The position numbers were made by a program, and so were the translations under genes. Shown in pieces: positions 37,301 through 52,300 of a stretch of DNA of 64,000 nucleotides; position 1 is the first letter of the stretch, and every line of letters begins with the position of its first letter. Under the pieces are notes generated by a model, which was not told the DNA's origin, ran no database searches, and was given only the letters and a program-made list of their open reading frames with translations. The DNA lies in NCBI GenBank assembly GCA_027886175.1, contig JAJNNQ010000075.1, positions 33,882,501 to 33,946,500 of the forward strand, written 5' to 3'. The stretch is from Phylloscopus collybita (Eukaryota > Chordata > Aves > Passeriformes > Phylloscopidae).

Positions 37301-40300
37301 TATTTTACACATTTAAGTATGTACTGACTTTGATAGCATTCAGATATCAACGCTTCTGTAATGTAGTGCCCTTGTAGGCAGAAAACATGTGTCAAGTAGA
37401 GCTGGTAAAAAACAAAAGTTACTCTGGGTGTTTTTTGATTAAATCGGCCTTTGACAGAATAGAAATTTCAGTGAGGCTTTTTTCATGCTTGTGCTGATGC
37501 AAAAAAAGAGGTAGCCAAGGTATTTAAAATATATTTTAATAATTTTTTTTTCTGGAAGCTAAATAGATTAACTTTCTTCTTACTGTTTCTCTGGGAATAA
37601 ATACATTTCATGAGTAGTAATTGACAAATTAGAATTTACCTCTATAATGGCAAAAGTTTGAGGCTGAAATTTTTCTCTCCAGAAGACAGGATGACTTGTG
37701 GCTCATGTGTTAATGACATGGATTTGAGTGGGGGAAAAAATGTTTTCCACAAGCAGTGGTGGAGGATATATATCCGCCCTTTCAAACGTGGTCTTCTGTA
37801 GGAAAAATGACCCTCTTTCTTACCTATCCTACCTTTGGCAATTTTTAAGTACTTTTGGTTAAATTTAGATCTAAGCAGAGGCCTACTTACAAGTCTTGGC
37901 ATTTGGAGTCAAACTAAGCACCTTTCAGGTTCTGTGTGAGCAGGTTGTGCTGTGTAGACATTCTGATGAGACTGGACCAGCTGGGGCTGAGGACCAGACG
38001 TTCTCTACATTATATGGATCTGGTTGGGTTTTGCTTTGGACTGACTGATCTCATCCCATGGACTAAAAGCTGATTTGGGGTGTTTGTGTTTGGGGTATAC
38101 TGCATATACCCCAACAGCATCCCTCAGTTTATGTTCAGTCAAGTTCATGCACCCTAAGTGTCGTCCAGTGTGTGTCACAAACACTGAGGCTGTGTCACAG
38201 TGAAAACCACATGTGTGTGGGAAGGGACACTCAGGTTCACTTCAGAAGTGCACTTCTGATCTGAATTAAAAGATTTATGTAGCTTCTATCCCTCTCCCAA
38301 CACTAGCACCTGAGGAATAAGGTGTCTGAGATACTGCAGCTGTCAAACAGCATGTCTGCAGCAAAGGCTTTTTCCTTATCTCCATCACCTTTCACTGATA
38401 AAGATACTGAGATCTCTGAGGTGTCTTGGAAAAGAATGTGAAACTGCTGTATTTGTGATGTCTTGTTTTTGCAATTTGTGGGTATAATAGGGAGTAGGTC
38501 CATCCAGAGCAATCCATGATTCCTTTCTTGGTACGTTTTTTAAGTTTCACTCAGCCATTGACTCCTTTTTCAGCAGAATGCTTTCACATTGTAATCAGAT
38601 TTGTATTGCCTAAAAGTAAAGTAATTACCTGCTCTGTACCAGGAACATACTTAAAGTTGCAATTTTTTTCCTCTTTGCTTTGTGACTCAACACAATAACT
38701 GTAGAACAAATGGAGTTACTTTAAAGCATTGCCTTACACCACCTGTATGTTGGGGCCTCTGTGCTGAAGGCTGTTGTGTCAGTAAATATCCAGATCACAC
38801 CCAGTCAGTGTCCTCAGATATTAGGAATCAGCTGACTGACTAACCACTGAAGCAACCCAGATCATTGATAGCATTTCTTTTGTTAGCTGAGGACTGAAAC
38901 GAGTCATATCTAGAGAACACTATTTGTCCCTCAGTGAAAAAAAATTATATCAGGGGAAGAAAAATGTTTATCTGAGGCATCCATCTGAGTAGACTTGGGG
39001 GAAGGCCCTGGCAGCCCTGGCCTGGGTGGCCATGCAGCACAAACCCACAGCTGTGACTGTACTGTGGTGCCCACCTAGCACTCACTGGGTGCTCTCTGCC
39101 TTCTCCACCCTTGCTGTGAGTCAGCTGTGCATCCCCATGAACCAGCTCCACATGTTAGCTCTGCATACACCACACCCAACACAAAAATAGCAAAGCAGGA
39201 ACTCTCTCAGTATCCATTTCTTCCTTTAATTAATTTGCAAAGGTGTCTTTTGAGCCCCTCCTTTATGGAAACCAAGACATCAATAACAAGAAATACAAAT
39301 TCTCCAATAACATGAGTGGTTAATACCAGGCTTCCACTAATGAAATTACTATAAATGGAGTCATATTACCATGAGTGGGTTTAAGAAATGTAGGGCAAGT
39401 CCCAGCAGCCCTACTGGAGAGTTTCTGAGACTGAGTTGAAGATTTAAGAGGAGGCACCTGCTCGTCTGCCCGTGGCAGCTTCCCTTGCAGTAAACTGAGC
39501 ACAGCTGTCACAGCTTCTTGCTCGAGGGCAGAGGGGAAAACATCCCCTTACACACCACAACGTGTTAATCTCCACACTGCCTTGGATTCTTGGTTTACTG
39601 AAAAAAAGTGAACAGAATCAGTGAGGACAATTTAAAATGTTTCAGCAGCACACTGTTCTTCCTTGTGCAGGTGACACTGTCCAGCCAAATATTCAGCTGG
39701 CTGTCACCTACCACAGGTATATGTTCCAAAATAGAAATGCTCTGATAAAGATGCTTTGATAAAGATAACCATCTTTTGACCCGTACTAACATTCAGAGAA
39801 TCTCAAAGCAATTTTATATTGCATATGCTTTCTGGAAGCACATCAAGAGGTATTTAAGGAATTTAACGTTCCTGAGACATGAAGTAAAGGAAAAGGGAAT
39901 TGCCTTGCTCTAGGCATCACGACAGTTGCTGGAGGCAGGAAACAGTCTCTGGTCAGGGCAAGTGGGATTACTACAGATAACTGATGCTGCTGCAGTACAG
40001 CCCTTCATACAGCACCACTGGATGTTTTGCTAGATCAGTAATGCAGTTGTTCATTTAATACTCATTTGTACTTTGTGTTTCTTACTGTTCAAGACTGTAC
40101 TTTGCGCTAAAATGCTACCTCAGAGTTTTCTCTTCACAGAAAGAAGCAAAAAATGCACTGGATTTCTCCTTTTTCTTTCACATTGTTTAGTGGTTCCTTG
40201 TGCTGGAAGTGCCTTACCCAAGCTTCTACTTGACATCATTTTGGTGGGACTATTTTAATCTGCTACTTGGATGCATTGCTGACTTTTACTGTGCTGTTTC

Positions 40301-41085
40301 CCAGTTGAGTAGTATTAAAAAGTTTGGAAATCTACTACTAAAAATATTTAATATTTAGTTGATATTTACATTGTCTCTAATTACAATATTAGTAAGATTT
40401 ATTGACACCATCTTTGCTGCTCCTGTAAAAGATTCTTAAAAGTAGGTGATCTAACATAGCTATGTAATTTATTTTCCTGTACAGCTGGCAAAAATTTAGA
40501 AAAGACCAACTTAAATTCCACCATTTTCACAAAATCAAAATGCTAAATGTGATAGATGAGCTGAATATGAATGATGAGGTCTGAAAGTGAACTTGTTTTT
40601 TCTCCAGCAAACAGGCAGACCTGAGCAGCTTTAATTGTAGCACTCACTACAAGCAGTTTATGCCTATATTAACAGACTACATAAAATACATAATTGCCAT
40701 GTTTAGCACAGCCATATGAATCTGCTAGGAATGGGCTACAAATTCGGATTATTCCAACCAAGTATAATCTAATAATTACTAACCATCCCTGATCTTGCTA
40801 CAGCCTCTTTTATGAGAAGTCAGAAGGCCATAACTCATTTCATGCAGACCACATTAGTGTGGTTGATTCCAATTCTAGAGCCCCTTTCTGCCACAGAGGA
40901 AGAGAAGTTTCAAAGTTAAACAGAAGAGTGAAAACAAAAAAGAATCCTTAAAATACACTGTATTAAGGATGTTCAGATGATGCAGAAAACTCCCTTCACT
41001 CTGCCATTAAGCCCAGACTGGAGATTTCACATGCAGGAGTTATCTCCTGCTAATTTGGGCTACTGACTCTGTTGGATTTACCACT
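34348..41085 (+). other. CPA6: CPA6 intron 1, central part
   Basis: AT-rich intron DNA with no recognised exon or transposon. It holds one perfect short hairpin (38090-38114), listed separately. Confidence 0.6.
38090..38114. repeat. Perfect inverted repeat, 10-bp arms
   Basis: The arms TTGGGGTATA and TATACCCCAA are separated by the 5-base loop CTGCA. There are no mismatches, and pairing stops on both sides. It is in CPA6 intron 1; function unknown. Confidence 0.9.
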
Positions 41086-41132
41086 GGATGGTTTGCATTG
41101 TAAGGGACCTTAAGGGTCACCTAGTTCTGACC
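41086..41132 (-). mobile_element. Short CR1 3' remnant
   Basis: The stretch with GGATGGTTTGCATTG, AAGGGACCTTAAGGGTCA and CCTAGTTCTGACC matches the complement of the CR1 3' terminus (GGTTGGAAGGGACCTTAAAGATCA type). Only about 47 bases are recognisable. Confidence 0.65.
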
Positions 41133-41351
41133 AGAAAATACTTTTCTCTCCATGCAGAATGGGAAAGTTTTCAGAATGTCACATAATTTCTCACTTGTCC
41201 ACGTTGTTGTCAAACTGTGTTTCAGGTGTAGATTTTTATTGCAAAGTACTCCAGCTCAGCAAGCCTTCTGGTATAATGGGGAGAACTTTGGCATTGGCAG
41301 CTTTGTTGGGTATTACACCAATTCACCCTACAGTCAGATATTTTTAAACAG

Positions 41352-41416
41352 GAAAAAAGAAAAAAGAAAAGAAAAAAAAAAAAAAAAAAAAAAAAAAAGA
41401 GAGAGAGAGAGAAAGG
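41352..41416 (+). repeat. Purine tract: AAAAAG, 27-A run, GA repeat
   Basis: Purine-only microsatellite: (A)nG repeats, an uninterrupted 27-A run at 41372-41398, then (GA)n to about 41413. It is in CPA6 intron 1. Confidence 0.92.
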
Positions 41417-44400
41417 AAATCCATCAGGATTGAAAATATTGCTGCATGGGTTGTCCTGCAGAAAGATTTATTTGCCCAAGTGCCCATGCAAGGTAGGTAT
41501 ATTTTAAACAAATATCAATAATGATCTTTGGATTTCAGGGCAATAAACATCCTGCAATGAATGTTTTGCCACAACATCTGTGGATCCCAAATGTCAACAG
41601 ATAGGAAAATTCATGACCAGTTTATGCAAGCAAGCGTAACTCCATCAGCTTGAATAAAACAATGTGTATTAACACCAACAAAAAAAGAAAAGAACACTAA
41701 GTACTTTTGAAAGGTATTTTAAGACACAGTTTATTATTTAAATATTTAATATAAATCTTTCTCCTTCCTGTCGTAAACACAGATTGCCTTGAAGTTAAAT
41801 ATCAGCCTCACAACACTGCTATAATATATGGACTGCATTTATTCCTTGCTGAAGTATTTTACCTCTTCAGTTACATAAATAACCTCACCAAGACCTGTTA
41901 ATTTATTCATTGCCTGTTAATCCTTATTTGTCACCCTTATTTTAAAAATATACATTTGTCTTCTGCTAATGAGAAACAGGAATAAAAGTCATTCTCAGCT
42001 GGTTCAAGGAAGTGTGAGAATGTGCAGAGTGGTTAGGTTAGTATGCAAAACTCAAAATGAAGTGCTCAAAGCAGTCATAGTCCTGGAATCAGAGAGCAGC
42101 AAGTTTGGGGGGAAAAAAAAGAGGAAAAAAGGCAAGGGAACAGAGAGCCTTAATATATATAAGGTATTAATATAAAATATAAATAACAGAATATGGAATA
42201 AAATATAGAATAGAATATATAATATGTATATTGAATGTAAAATAGCTTAACTGCATTGTGCTCTATATTGCACTGGTCCTTACAGAAATATTTCACTGTG
42301 TAGATGATGAAAAGAGGACTTCTAGGAGGTGATTTGTGTCTTTATCAGTCTGAATAGTCGTGAGCTGCCCATCTGTCACTATGGGCTCTGTCGGGTCAGG
42401 TGGCCTGGCAGCAGGTAGAAGACAGCTACTCACAATGCGCTTTACCAAGACATGTGTGGTCATCATTTTGACAAAGTGCTCCCTCTCAGCAGTTCAGAAT
42501 TTGGTTTTGTGCCTGGTCTATTAATGAACTCAAGTTGGTGGAAAAGGCAATGTTTTCTTGCCTGACTACAAACATCATCTCCCACGTGTCTTCTGACTGC
42601 CATAATACAACAAAATGGTTCTGTCTATTTGACAGCACCCTGGTAGAAAGTGTTGGAGGGTTACAGCACTGCTCAGGGAAGACCTGTGGAATCGGCCTCC
42701 TTTTCAATTGTGTTGAAATTGTGACAAGCTTGATAGGTGCAGTTAAACTAAACGTTATTCTCTTAAGCAGAAGCAGAATTTCCACTTTTTTGCTTAGAGA
42801 ATTCTTACTACACCATGCTGCGAGGTCAGGGTATTAGCAAACTAAGAGGCACAGAACTTTCTGTAGAATTCCAAGTTGTCCCAAACAAATAACTATTACC
42901 ACAATAAAGAAGTAAATCCCAAGCTTTCACTTCCAGATTTACTCAACGTGAATCTCCAGTATCCCTGAAGTCAGAAGTGATTTTGTAGAGAAATGACACA
43001 GCTTTAATCTAGTGGAAAAAAATTATTTCTCCAGCAGCTTATAAAAATGGGAAAATATAATTGCCTTAATTCCTGGTGCAGCTGCTTTACAGGAGCTGTC
43101 TTCAGAGAATAAATAATTTCATTGCCACTAAAATATTTATATCGCTCCCTAAGCCTTCAGTTTGATTTTGTTTTTCAAATAGTATTCTGCATTTGGTGTG
43201 CTTTTGCTTTCTTCAGCACTATAGGTATCTTTTTTCAATGAGAGGATAGCAGGTCAGTTTTGTGTAAGATACTCCAGACTGGTTTGAGGAGCAAAAGGTA
43301 AAGAATTTGTTTTAGAAAATCCAGGTCAAAGGAGAGTCAGACTGCATATATGCATATCATGACTAAGTTCAAAGATTCAGATCCATCAAATTATGCATAG
43401 CTATCTTGTTTTTATGTGTGGATGTGTTATAGTCTTCCTTCCCATCCATTCCTTGCTGTTAAGTGAGACTGCAAAGTTGCCATCTACTATAGGCATGTTT
43501 AGATGTAGTATCCTTACATCTTTTTTTATCAAGATGCGTAGCTCAGTGAGTGCAAGAACTGTGATGTATGTATTACAAGATCATTAGGCATTAAGGCTGT
43601 CCTTAATCTGCCCCTGAGAAACCTTGTGCCAGGTTGGAACCTAAATTTATGGCTATTAAAATGTAGAAGAATAAAACGTAATATCCTGATGGGCTAGACA
43701 AATGCACAGCCTTTATAAAGAGAGCCCCATGTCCAGCAAACTGATTTTGGTTGACTTTTACACCCCAGCTCCTAAATAGAGCTGACCATGAGTATATCTG
43801 AGAGGCCCCTAATAATACATAAAACTACTTCACTTTTAAAATAATGGGAAAAAAAACCCCGCAACAACAACAAACTTTCCACTTTCTCACTTCCCTAAAA
43901 ATAACTGAACAAAATCCAATGTGTTCAAGATGGAGATTATCAAAGCAAAGGCACTTCTACACACCTATTGTACTGATGTTCCCAGCCTTTAAAATCAGTA
44001 ATGAAGAAGATAATTATTGTGATCACATCAAACACTTTTTGGCTGGTTTTTTTTTTCAGTCTCCTGATATATACAAATGCCTCCCCATGTTCAGATCCTG
44101 CAGGCAATTAGTGTACTGTTAATTTATTTGTAAGGGGACTTTTATATTCACATGCAGGTCCTAGATGTGGTTCCATACATATTTTCTGTCTTTATTCCTA
44201 TCTATCTAATCTACACTTCTGACAAAATGTTGATAGAAGTGCAAGCAATCATCTGAAGAGCTGCTGGTCTGTGAGCAGAGAGTGTGCCAGGGAGGGCTGG
44301 GAGCACACACCCAAGCTGGCAGCATGGCCTCTCCAGAGGGGCTGGTTCCTCCCTTTGGGCAGATTATCAAGTAACTCATATGGCATGAGAAAGAAATGGA

Positions 44401-47400
44401 TGTAGTCTCTGTATTTCCAAACAAAAGGGCTCAAAAAAAAAAAAAAGTTACAGAGCCTGAAAACAGCTTAGAAGTATCTATAAGCAAAAAGATTATAAAT
44501 AGCATCCATAAAGCTGCTTGGAGCAGCTGGTTAAGTGTTTCCTTTTTGTGTGCTAAAATTGTCCCACCACGGAAGGTTTCTAAACCTTGTCTATAAATTC
44601 ATCACCATGGAAAAGTGGTCCTTAGGAGAGAACATTCTGTGAGTCATCATAAGCTTTCTTTTTGTAGTACTACATCTAGTTCCAAAGGGTTGTTTTGAAC
44701 TCTCAAATACAGAAAAAAAAGAAAACAAAACAAACAAAACTGGCCTTTATCTGAAAATAATAAAAATGCGAACATTAAAAAATCTGTTATACTTAGTAAA
44801 ATAACACTTCTTATTGCAGGCCCATGCACACTTAATTTGTTTATACTTAACAGGAAATTGGATTGATATCTGTAAGGAAACATGGTCAGTAAATACACTG
44901 CAATTTGATGTATATGTGGTGTAGGATTGTAACTGCACTTTTCAGTGCATAGTTCTTTAAAGTGAAACAAATTTTTTTTCATAGAAATTACTTTTCTCTC
45001 CTGCTTCACACATTTGGTTTCCATGTTCACTGAAAATGTAATTAAACAGTTTTATTTTCAGATTTATTTAAAAAAACTTTTGAAAGTTGATTTAAAGAAA
45101 ACCCATTGCATAACTAAGCATCCAAAAACACCTTGTTTTTTTCAAAACAAGTTGCTATACAACACCTGACAGTGCTAAAAGCAAAGTACATTTGTTTATA
45201 TTTTCTACCCAACAGTGTAGGTTGCTTCCAGGGCTCACACAGACACTGCTCAGTAGTGTGCACCTTGCATCTTTTCTCAGGGAAAGATGGTTGAACACAA
45301 TGGAGTACAGTCACACAGGATTCAGCTGGAAGCCAAGATACATCCAGGTTGTGCATTAAACTGGGAAATACTCCCAGATGCAGCTGTACCTCTGCAGACT
45401 TACTGCTAGCTTTGTCTCACTGGTCTCTTTATTCAAGGCAGATGGTAGAAAGCAAAAATGACACAATGTACCAGGGGTCATGGAGACCAACCATCCAGCA
45501 CTTTTTATTCAAATACTCTACCATACATCTCTGCTTTAGATATATTTAATCTGTTCCTTTCCTGCAGTATCATTTCTCCTGGGAAGATATTCTGCAGTAC
45601 AGATCGTTTGAAGAGAAATTTTCAAATGCCATTTGACCTCAGTCTAGGTGTGCAAGGTGTCCCTTTGCTGAGGGGCTCTGCTCATTCCTGCTGTCAGAGG
45701 CACTCTACCTGGACACAAAGGATTGCATCTCAGGTCAGCACTGTCACCTTGCTCATGTCCCTGAAGGGAAAATAAGAGGGCTCCCTGTGAGACTCTCAGT
45801 TGTGGCAGTATTTAGCAGCTAGCATGTGTAATTGTTTCTGGGCTTAGTGCTTGGAGATTTACAATTTCTTCTCCAAAATAGCATCCTAAATTGATGAATG
45901 GTTCAGAACCCAGGTTTCTATTATGCTTATCTGAAGCACAGGAATAGCTAATTGCCCTGTAATGAAAAAAAAAGCCTGCTGTTCTTCTCTTGCTTAACCT
46001 AGCAAGACTCCATGGAAATGAATAGAATTATGCCATCCTATTGCAGTAACAGCAGCAAAAAGAGAATTTCCTTACAGTATTTTCCTCACTTTTTTCAGTA
46101 AATTTGGTGTATTCCCCAGCTTTGAAACCTACAGATCACATCCTTTTGAAAAATTGTGGAGAGGCACATCCTGTTTGTCCTTTATTTGAATAGAGACACT
46201 AAAAGTATACTTTCCATGAATTAAGATATATAATCATTATGTGGAAGCAAACTAGGCAGTAAGTGATGATGGAATAGTTTGGAGAAACTTAGCATGCTAC
46301 AGACATCTCATGCAGCAGTATTTCACACCACAACATTTTTTTACTCCATAAATATTTTCATCTTTCTTGCTGTAACTTGCATAAATGAATAAATGCATAG
46401 AAAACTAATGATAAGCCCTAAATTAAATCTAAGCTCACCATCTTGACATTTACTTTTTAAAATATGTATGAGGCAATTCCTCTGATCTTTTTTTTATACA
46501 CTTACAAATACATGCTTGCAAGTTATTTGTGTTTCAGGGCCAAGTACAGTAATGAGTGAAGGCTTCCTCCTCTGATTGCTGAAAGACTTTGTACAGTCGT
46601 GAGGGCTTGAGGATCAAGGTCTTAAACTGAGCTCAAGAGATTGCCAATCAGGAATAACCAAATGCTTCCCAAATTGCTACATGCCTTTAACCCTCATTCT
46701 CTATCCTCTGAATTATCATTACCTACAAAAAATACAGAGGTTTTCTTTATTTCCAGTTATTTTCTGAAGCTATTTATTCAAGAAAGGTTCAAGACATGTT
46801 AGAAAAATTTGATGGACTTAATGGCTGAATTAAAAGAACAAGGGTGAAATGCAATATTTCAATGTCATATATACAAGAATTTCTCCCTGTTACTGCAAAT
46901 TCTTTGATTGGATCAAGGAGAAGGAAAGAGCAATGTACTATTCAGCCGCAGGATGACTGTGATTTTCAGTGTTAGGATCATAAAATTGAGTTTGTATGAG
47001 AATTTTCAAAGGAGTAACAATGCTTACACAGTGTTACTGATCCATATTCAGAAGTAGAAAACCAGGAGCAAGTGCAGAGAAGAGCTACAGGGACATCTGA
47101 TTAAATGATCTCCAGATATCTCATCAACCAAAATTATTTTTTTACTCTATTAAATTATTCCTCCAAAGATGGAAATAATTTTGAATTGAATACCTTACAA
47201 GCATTACATGTATTAGAATGTAAGGAGCAGAATACTGTTAGAAAAGACCTGCTGGTCATAAGATCTTCCTCTCTGCTGGTAAAGGAAACTATGCAATAAA
47301 TATGGCAAGTTGTTTTTTTTTTCTGGGCCACCTATAGACATTCCGTTTAAATTAGAAGAAAGAAAAAATGAATTAAAAATAAACATGAGTGAAGTGAAGA

Positions 47401-48049
47401 ATAACTTATGAAAATAAAAGTAGGATTTCTTCTCTGTTTTCAAAGACAAAAGTATTATCCGATCTTTGACAAGAAGTCATCAAAACAGATAAATTACATG
47501 CCCCATTCAGTGGTTGTCACACAGTTGGAAATGTGCAGGTATTTGATTGCAGTGGCAAGTAAAGGTCAAGTAAAACCGTAACTTATAAAAACGTGGAGTC
47601 CAAGTAGTTTTTGTTCTATAAATTAAGGATTTTCTGTGAACTTCAAACATTCAAAAGAAAGGGTTTAAACCTTACATTTGTGTGTGGTAAGCTATTTATT
47701 AGTATCAGAAAAATAGCTATTTTAATTACTTCTGGGTATATGGGATTTTAAATATAAACATGCTTTTAAAAATTTGGCAAATCAATTTTAGTGTGTTTTG
47801 TTCATGGCAGTGCATATGAAACTTAGGCAATTTTACCAGAATACCAGGAGTTTAAAATTTTCGTTAAAAACTGAGAAGACCGCTTTCATTGGATATTTTC
47901 CAGGTTTGTAGCTTGCCTGAACAACTAAAAGTGGGGGTTATTTCCAACCTTTGAGCATATTTGAACATTTTATAGCTGTCTCAAAAACAAGAGAGCATAG
48001 ACCTCTCTAGTTTGGACTCCTTGCTGTTGTTTTACAAATACCAATACAA

Positions 48050-48078
48050 TAAAAAAATTAAAAAAAAAAAAAAAAAAA
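48050..48078 (+). repeat. AATAAA followed by a 19-A tract
   Basis: AATAAA at about 48048-48053 is followed within 7 bases by a 19-A run. The layout recalls a retroposed mRNA 3' end, but the upstream sequence is unrecognised and no target duplication was found. A simple A-rich tract is equally likely. Confidence 0.6.
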
Positions 48079-49303
48079 GAGAGATGTGGAAAATATTAGA
48101 TTATTTGAAAAAGAAAAGGGTTTTTTTCAACATTCTTGAAGTCTGTGAAGTAAATGCAGAATGTTTCAAGACTTAGGAAGAGTTGCACAATTTTGTTCTG
48201 TGAAAGCTGTATATAGTGCTTTCCACCTGTGGTCTCTGCCTTGCTGCCATTACCATGGCCATCAGGAAGCTTAAAAGCCATGAATTTATTTGTGTCTCCA
48301 TACTCTCACAAGTTTAAAGGGTGAGATCATCCCTGTTTATAGGGGCAGGGAGCTGAACCATGCATACACTGTCAGCTGAGCATAGCTCTGCACCCCAGCC
48401 CGTCCATCAGGCTTTGCAGGCAGGTGTGCACTCGCTCTCAGATTCAGGCTGAGAGCCAGGCTTTGGCAAATACCTGTGCTCCAAGTACACCCACCACCAC
48501 AGAGCTCAGAGTCTTTCTCAGGCCACGGGAACAGATGGGGAGGAGAGGGAGCAGACAAACCAATCCACCATCAAATGTCTCTAACCAGATACAGTGTGTG
48601 TGGTTTTTACACATGAATGGATACAAAGCATATGGAGCTTTGTGTAAGGATCCTTCTGCCAAGCTGACAGTGAACCTCACTGGAAATGACCTGTGATTGT
48701 TTTTTCAAGGTCTTAAAGGAAGTCTGAGTACAAAAAGTTTAGTGCAGTCCTCTACCATTGAACCATTTCCCCCTTCACCCTTCTGCTCTTGGTATCTAAA
48801 TTCTGTTAACAAACTTCTGTCAGATTTGGTGTTCCTTCTTTCACTGAGGCCAAGAGCAAATCTGCTGCACAGAGTCCTGAGATACTTAATTTGGAAATAG
48901 TTGCTGCAGTTGTCTCAAAATGTACATGGGGCTTAGAATGAACCAAAGCAACCCCGAAGCTCAAAAAAGCCGATGAGCTTCTGTGTGGACTTCCAGAATG
49001 ATGGCAGCTGCAAGAATGTGTAGGCCACAGACTGGACTCTGGCCTGAGCTTAAGCTAAGTGATCAAGACATGGATAAATGATGGGAAATGACATGAGAGA
49101 TTGCTGAATATAACAATGTGAGAAGCTGATGAAAAATTCAGAGCACACTGTGAAATATAGCTGGATCTTGCAGAAGGTAAAGGAGGAGGTATTTGAGAAA
49201 AGGTTGAGTTTCACAGGTAATTGAAAGGGAGTAGTGGGGACGTTTTTTGGGCAGCAATACCTGGGTAACCTTATCAGTGATACCATATGAAGCTGAGATT
49301 GCC

Positions 49304-49333
49304 TAGAAATAAGATTTCTAGAAATAAGATTTG
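49304..49333. repeat. 15-bp tandem duplication
   Basis: TAGAAATAAGATTTC is followed directly by TAGAAATAAGATTTG, one mismatch in 15. It is a small local duplication in intron 1. Confidence 0.9.
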
Positions 49334-52300
49334 AGTACTGATATAGCAAAGCTGGGACCAGTTGGGGAACAGTAAATAGGGATGAGCTGTTTATTTGAGA
49401 GGGGGTAGTGAAAGCAAGGTAGAAGTATGGTGAAAGGGAGGATGAGGAACAGGAAAAGGGATAAACTGTATGCAGCTGATGTAATCAGATCTGTTCAGGA
49501 CACAGGCTGGGGTCAGTTTGCTGCAGTCTAACCAGGACATTAAATCAAGTTTGTCTGGCCCCACCACACAAGTTCAACATGCCTCTGCAGGACGAAAAGG
49601 GAGGAGAAGGGAAAGATTTCCTCTTTGGGCAGAGGAGAACCCAGATGGACAGATAAACATTCTGGTCCTGTTAGGCCTATGCCAGGCCTAGCCCAGGCCT
49701 GGCAGCATCACCATCTACTCATCGCTTCCTTGCAAAGCACAGAGCAACTCACTTTATTGCCATAAGCCATGGCAACAAAGAAGTAGATGGGGTTACGGCA
49801 GAAGCTCCTTTCAATAATGTGTTACCAGAATGATGATGATCCTTTTTTTTTAAAGTAGCAGTAGTTCAAATAACATATCATTGGAAGGATCATATCCAAG
49901 TTAAATGATCATCAGCTGTTTTATGCAACTATGTTATTACAATATGCTTCTTAGGAAATTAATATGAATGAGTATACATGCTGTTTCATTTAAGCAGATT
50001 ACTGCAGCCTCCCCCCTGGATCTTAATCCTGCACAGTTAGCACAATATTTCCTTGTCATCTGCTTGCTTAATTTGGTCTGTTTAAGTGTTTATTGGTCTT
50101 GTTACTTCCTATTTTATTTTTTGCCCTGAATCACTGCCCTCTTTCTCTCCTTTTGCACCTGACTGGATGACACTTGATGAAGTGAGACAGCATTCATTAC
50201 CATACACAGTTCATTTTTCTTTTCTGAGACAGAGACACTCACTGGAGCAATTGGTTCCCACTTCTTGTGTTTAAGCTAGATGGCCCTATAGCCAGTGTTT
50301 GTGAGAGATTGGAGGCCAGCTTTTATTGGAAAAGCTTTGTTCCTTAGTTGGAATGAAAACTGAAATTTTTGCAGATACTAACATTTCCATACCATATGTC
50401 TCTGAAATGAAGCTGTGCAGAGGAAGACTGCTAGTAATATAGCATATATAGCATTGCTTTAGTCTGCAAAGTTCCTGCTTGGTAAAGAAACCCTTTTTGC
50501 ATCTGAAAAATATCTATGAAACTCAGATATTCCATGCCTGGGAATTAGCGTATAAGTTTAGCTTCCCAAGAAGTCATCTGTGCTATGCTGATAAATAGAC
50601 TGCAATAACATACTTTGCCTCCTCAGCATTTCTGCCTGCATTTCCCAAGCACCTATTTTTTGTTCAAAATTATAAATTAGCTAGCTCTTTCTTATACTAA
50701 GAATGGAATCAGTTTCCCTGCCTTAATAGCTAAAAGGCAGAAAATATATACATTGCTATCTAGATATTGCAAGTGATGTTCTCTGTTTGTATCAGCATCT
50801 GCTGACACACAGAAAACCATAATGAAGGGCTCAGGAAGTTTTGTAAAGTTCCCTTTCCAGATGTACCCACCACGGCTCAGGAAGAAGCCCAGCCTTATTT
50901 ATCTATCTTGATTTTGTAACAGTATTGAGTTACAGTCAAAACTATTCATCCCAGTAAAGGAAAAAAAGAAAAGCATTAATGTTTTATTATTTCTTAATTT
51001 TTTGACTACCAGAATGTAGTGGAGAAAAGGGAATGAAGCAATTGATTTTTCATCAAAATGATATCTGATGGCATATTGGGAGTTGACAAGAGGCTTTCAT
51101 ACTGCAGATCTTTTTAGATGTGTCATAATGAACGGCTAAAGTGCAGCAACTATGGTAGCTTTTTCTCAAAAACTATAATCCCTCCTCTACTATTAGGAAT
51201 GGATGCCTGTAAGTGGGGATTTATTTTCTTTTCTATTTTTTTCTAAGGGTATTTGATTTATAGCATATCACTTCTTAAACTGTGTTTAAAATACTTGTAA
51301 AGCCTTTGTAAACAGACTTGTATTAAATTCCATGGGAGGGCAGAGATCTGATTAAGGTTCACATTAGTCAAGAGAATAAAACAATAAGAAGAATTTTCCT
51401 GAAGGAAATGAGGAATTTACATAAAGCAGTTCATACTATGTGACCTCATCAGGAAAGTTTCATGAGAGAAAACTGCTAATTCCATCAGTAAAGAAGTTGT
51501 AGTATGCTGCAGAGTAGTTTTTTTGGATCCATCTGCTCTCTTCATAGATGAATAAAACTATGAAGTAAATGGGAAAAAAAGTAAACGAAAAAGCCAAAGA
51601 AATGAACCAAGAGGTTCAGTTTAGTCCCCACTGGCATCAGGGAGTATCACTCTTCCTAGGGCCACGTAGCATATTCTGTGTTTCAAAAGCAGCTGTGTCA
51701 TTTCTCATGCTGTTTCTGAAAAAATATAAGGGGGTGATGAAGGGAAGAAAGATGTCATTGCTGGCCAACAGCTGGTCACCCATTTTGCTCAGACATAAGG
51801 CTGTCCCTGGGGACATCAGCCGTCTGGCTTCTACTCTTTGCTCATCACACTGTTTCAGTCAGTTCATTTACTAAAGCTTGTGTTCTGCTCTTGGCAAAGG
51901 CTTTCAACTGTGTTTACACAAAATTCAAAAGATCTCACTAAGTCCTAGCTTTAAATTCCATTAGCCTAATTGCTAGGGGTAAATTGAAGGTTTCTCATGG
52001 TGGATATAAATTTCTACATTAATTTATACAAAACATATCCCATGTTGCTGTTTGTTTAGAAATTTTTAAAATAGGGCTAAAAAATAAGATTTAGAGGCAT
52101 CATGGTTAGAAAAATAACCTTACCTGCATAAATCAGCAGATTGCTGACATATGTCTGCAGGCAGCAAAACTTTCCCTAGATATATGTGTGATTACTTGCT
52201 TCTTTCTCCTCAACAGCTCAACATAAAGGATGGCAGGGGACCTCACCAGGGGATGGTTCTGAGTGTTTGGGGTGCAACTGCCATTTATTGACCACATTAG

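Noticed and set aside
47040..47110. CR1-like phrase (GTGCAGAGAAGAGCTACAGGGA)
   Set aside because: Too short and diverged to separate from chance without alignment.
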